A DNA stretch of 16,983 nt. It comes from an uncultured Oscillospiraceae bacterium (GTDB taxonomy: Bacteria; Bacillota; Clostridia; UBA1212; SIG427). The first letter of the stretch is position 1, and each line of letters starts with the position of its first letter. Location: assembly GCA_902465325.1 (NCBI GenBank), contig CABQMV010000029.1, forward strand, positions 1-16,983, given 5' to 3'. Both the position numbers and the translations under genes were made by a program. Shown here one piece after another: positions 15,746-16,983 of this stretch. The notes below the pieces were generated by a model. It saw only the letters and a list, made by a program, of their open reading frames with translations. It was not told the DNA's origin and ran no database searches.

Positions 15746-16397
15746 AGAGAACCTTCATGCAGTCTGGCTGCTCTTTTGGCCTCTGCAGATTATATGGTAT
15801 GCAATACTGGAATCCAATGCCCGTGAAATGCCTCGCTTTTTCACGGTGCATTCTTTTATAGACGATTGGATTCCTTTTATTCCTTGGTTTGTGATTTTCT
15901 ATCTTTTGTGGTATGTCTATATTGCCGTGGGAATGTTGTATTTTACATTTGTAGAAAAAGAGGGCTTTCGCAGGCTGATTGTTTTTCTTTATACAGAGAT
16001 TTTTCTGTGCCTTTTGTTTTGTACTATGTTTCCTAACGGCCATGATATGAGGCCGGTTCTGGCAGGACGCACGGATCTTTTCAGTAATTTGGTGAAGCTG
16101 ATTTACGATGCAGATCCGCACTGTGTTACGGTTATGCCCAGTATGCATGTAATGAATGCGGTTGCCATAACGGCTGCGGTTACAAAGAGCAAGCGCTTGT
16201 CCCATAAAAAGGGGCTTGTCTGGGGCTGCTGGATTTTTACTTTTCTGGTAGCTCTGTCTACTGTTTTTATTAAGCAGCATTCTATACTGGATGTGGCTGT
16301 TGCTGCAGTTGTGTGTGTTCTGATGTATCTGCTGGCATACAGGACAGAATTTCCATTTTTTGATAAGAATAAGAGAATAGAAAGAGTAACACAATAA
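15729..16397 (+). CDS. PAP2-superfamily membrane phosphatase
   Basis: The 222-residue protein has about five or six membrane helices and the three-part active site of the type 2 phosphatidic acid phosphatase family: GHDMRP (104-109, the Arg-Pro end of motif 1), PSMH (137-140, motif 2, with Met where PSGH has Gly) and STVFIKQHSILD (177-188, motif 3 with nucleophile His184 and Asp188). It resembles the PAP2_3 branch, which includes inositolphosphotransferase-type enzymes. Likely substrates are lipid phosphates or polyprenyl diphosphates at the outer membrane face; undecaprenyl diphosphate recycling would fit a cell-wall operon but is inference. It starts inside the cohesin gene, with AGGAGA at 15712-15717, pointing to translational coupling. 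Confidence 0.85.
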   Translation: MKIRVKENLHAVWLLFWPLQIIWYAILESNAREMPRFFTVHSFIDDWIPFIPWFVIFYLLWYVYIAVGMLYFTFVEKEGFRRLIVFLYTEIFLCLLFCTMFPNGHDMRPVLAGRTDLFSNLVKLIYDADPHCVTVMPSMHVMNAVAITAAVTKSKRLSHKKGLVWGCWIFTFLVALSTVFIKQHSILDVAVAAVVCVLMYLLAYRTEFPFFDKNKRIERVTQ

Positions 16398-16436
16398 TAC
16401 CGATGTTTATATATTAAAACAAAGGTTGTGTTGCGG

Positions 16437-16983
16437 ATGAAAGCTGTTATTATGGCAGGAGGGTGTTCGGCTCAGACCGCTTACTTGCACCTTGCCAAAA
16501 CCGATGGTGCCTATAGGAGAGAAGCCTGTTATTGTTCATATTATTAATTTGCTGAAGGCACACGGGATTACCCAAATTGCAATTACGCTGAAATACTTAC
16601 CGGGATCTGTCAGAAATTATTTAGGCGACGGAAAAGAGCTGGGGGTACAGCTGGAATATTTTACTGAAGATAAGCCAATGGGAACCGCAGGCAGTGTGGC
16701 AGGCTGCCGCAGCTTTTTGTCTCCGCAGGAGGATTTTATTGTTATGAGCGGGGACAGCATGACAGATGTGGATTTAACGGAGGCAATCAGGTTCCATCGT
16801 CAGCATGGCTCTATGGCGACGCTTGTACTCACGCATTCTGATCATCCTATGGATTACGGTGTGGCTTTGACGGATCAGCATGGGCTGATTAAAGGCTTTT
16901 TGGAGAAGCCGGATTGCCGGCATCTGATGGGGGATTTGGTTAATACGGGAATTTATATACTAAACCCTTCTGTTATGAAATTT
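16437..16983 (+). pseudogene. Sugar-phosphate nucleotidyltransferase, frameshifted near the start and partial at the window edge
   Basis: The ATG at 16437 begins MKAVIMAGG, the start of the nucleotidyltransferase (NTP_transferase) family that makes NDP-sugars such as GDP-mannose. After GGG at 16461-16463 only four bases (TGTT) precede CGG CTC AGA CCG (16468-16479), which in a shifted frame reads RLRPLT and continues as LPKPMVPIGEKPVIVHIINL, then GTAGSVAG, VMSGDSMTDVDLTEA and GIYILNPSVMKF to the window end. The family signature GGxG(T/S)RLRPLT needs nine bases where there are four, a net loss of five. In the ATG frame translation stops after about 36 residues. A start within the shifted frame would lose the catalytic glycine loop. 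The gene lies 39 bases after the PAP2 gene, probably in the same operon. The 3' part is open, so the break may be recent, reversible or a sequence error. Confidence 0.8.

Noticed and set aside
15726..16394. Minus-strand open frame of 222 codons exactly covering the PAP2 gene.
   Set aside because: The plus frame has the PAP2 motifs and operon context. The mirror frame is rich in His, Asn and Lys, as expected from reverse reading of a membrane protein gene.

Overview
The window looks like chromosome from a gut-type Firmicute, most probably Lachnospiraceae (Clostridia). This rests on strong AGGAGG-type ribosome binding sites, sigma-A style promoters, and the gene families present: a YuaF/FloT-like NfeD-flotillin pair, an AGCS symporter, SH3b-glucosaminidases with cadherin-like sandwiches, and dockerin and cohesin modules. 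The taxonomic call is inference; no rRNA or tRNA gene is present.

Layout. (1) At the left edge, on the minus strand and running out of the window, is an ECF-sigma-like domain fused through one membrane segment to an extracytoplasmic beta-propeller-like domain. (2) Divergent from it lies a two-gene NfeD/flotillin membrane-microdomain operon closed by a strong terminator. The flotillin seems to lack about 35 residues of its SPFH domain. (3) A tight plus-strand cluster follows: an alanine/glycine:cation symporter, a secreted dockerin-bearing GH99/WbsX-like protein, and a uridine-kinase-like P-loop protein. (4) A minus-strand YihY/BrkB membrane protein converges on the kinase and overlaps its 3' end. 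(5) A plus-strand ABC exporter half-transporter overlaps at its 3' end with a minus-strand DUF308/HdeD-type membrane protein gene that is split by an in-frame amber codon. (6) A consensus promoter drives a plus-strand surface operon: a glucosaminidase with an X-module and dockerin, a membrane-anchored cohesin protein with a long Glu-rich cytoplasmic tail, and a PAP2-type phosphatase. (7) At the right edge is a sugar-nucleotidyltransferase gene with a frameshift in its catalytic signature.

How the genes may work together. The most interesting part is a small cohesin-dockerin system that does not look cellulolytic. A cohesin protein anchored by a transmembrane helix is encoded directly downstream of a cell-wall glucosaminidase carrying an X-dockerin dyad. 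A second secreted protein about 4 kb upstream carries the same kind of dyad at its N-terminus. This suggests that a cell-wall hydrolase and a glycan-active protein could be docked onto a membrane anchor, with the cytoplasmic tail linking the assembly to something inside the cell. Binding is inferred from domain content only.

Three genes carry apparent lesions: an in-frame deletion in the flotillin, a nonsense codon in the DUF308 gene, and a frameshift in the nucleotidyltransferase. They could be true decay, phase-variable sites or assembly errors. No CRISPR array, insertion sequence, tRNA or rRNA was seen. The longest gene-free stretch is about 260 bases (11451-11708).
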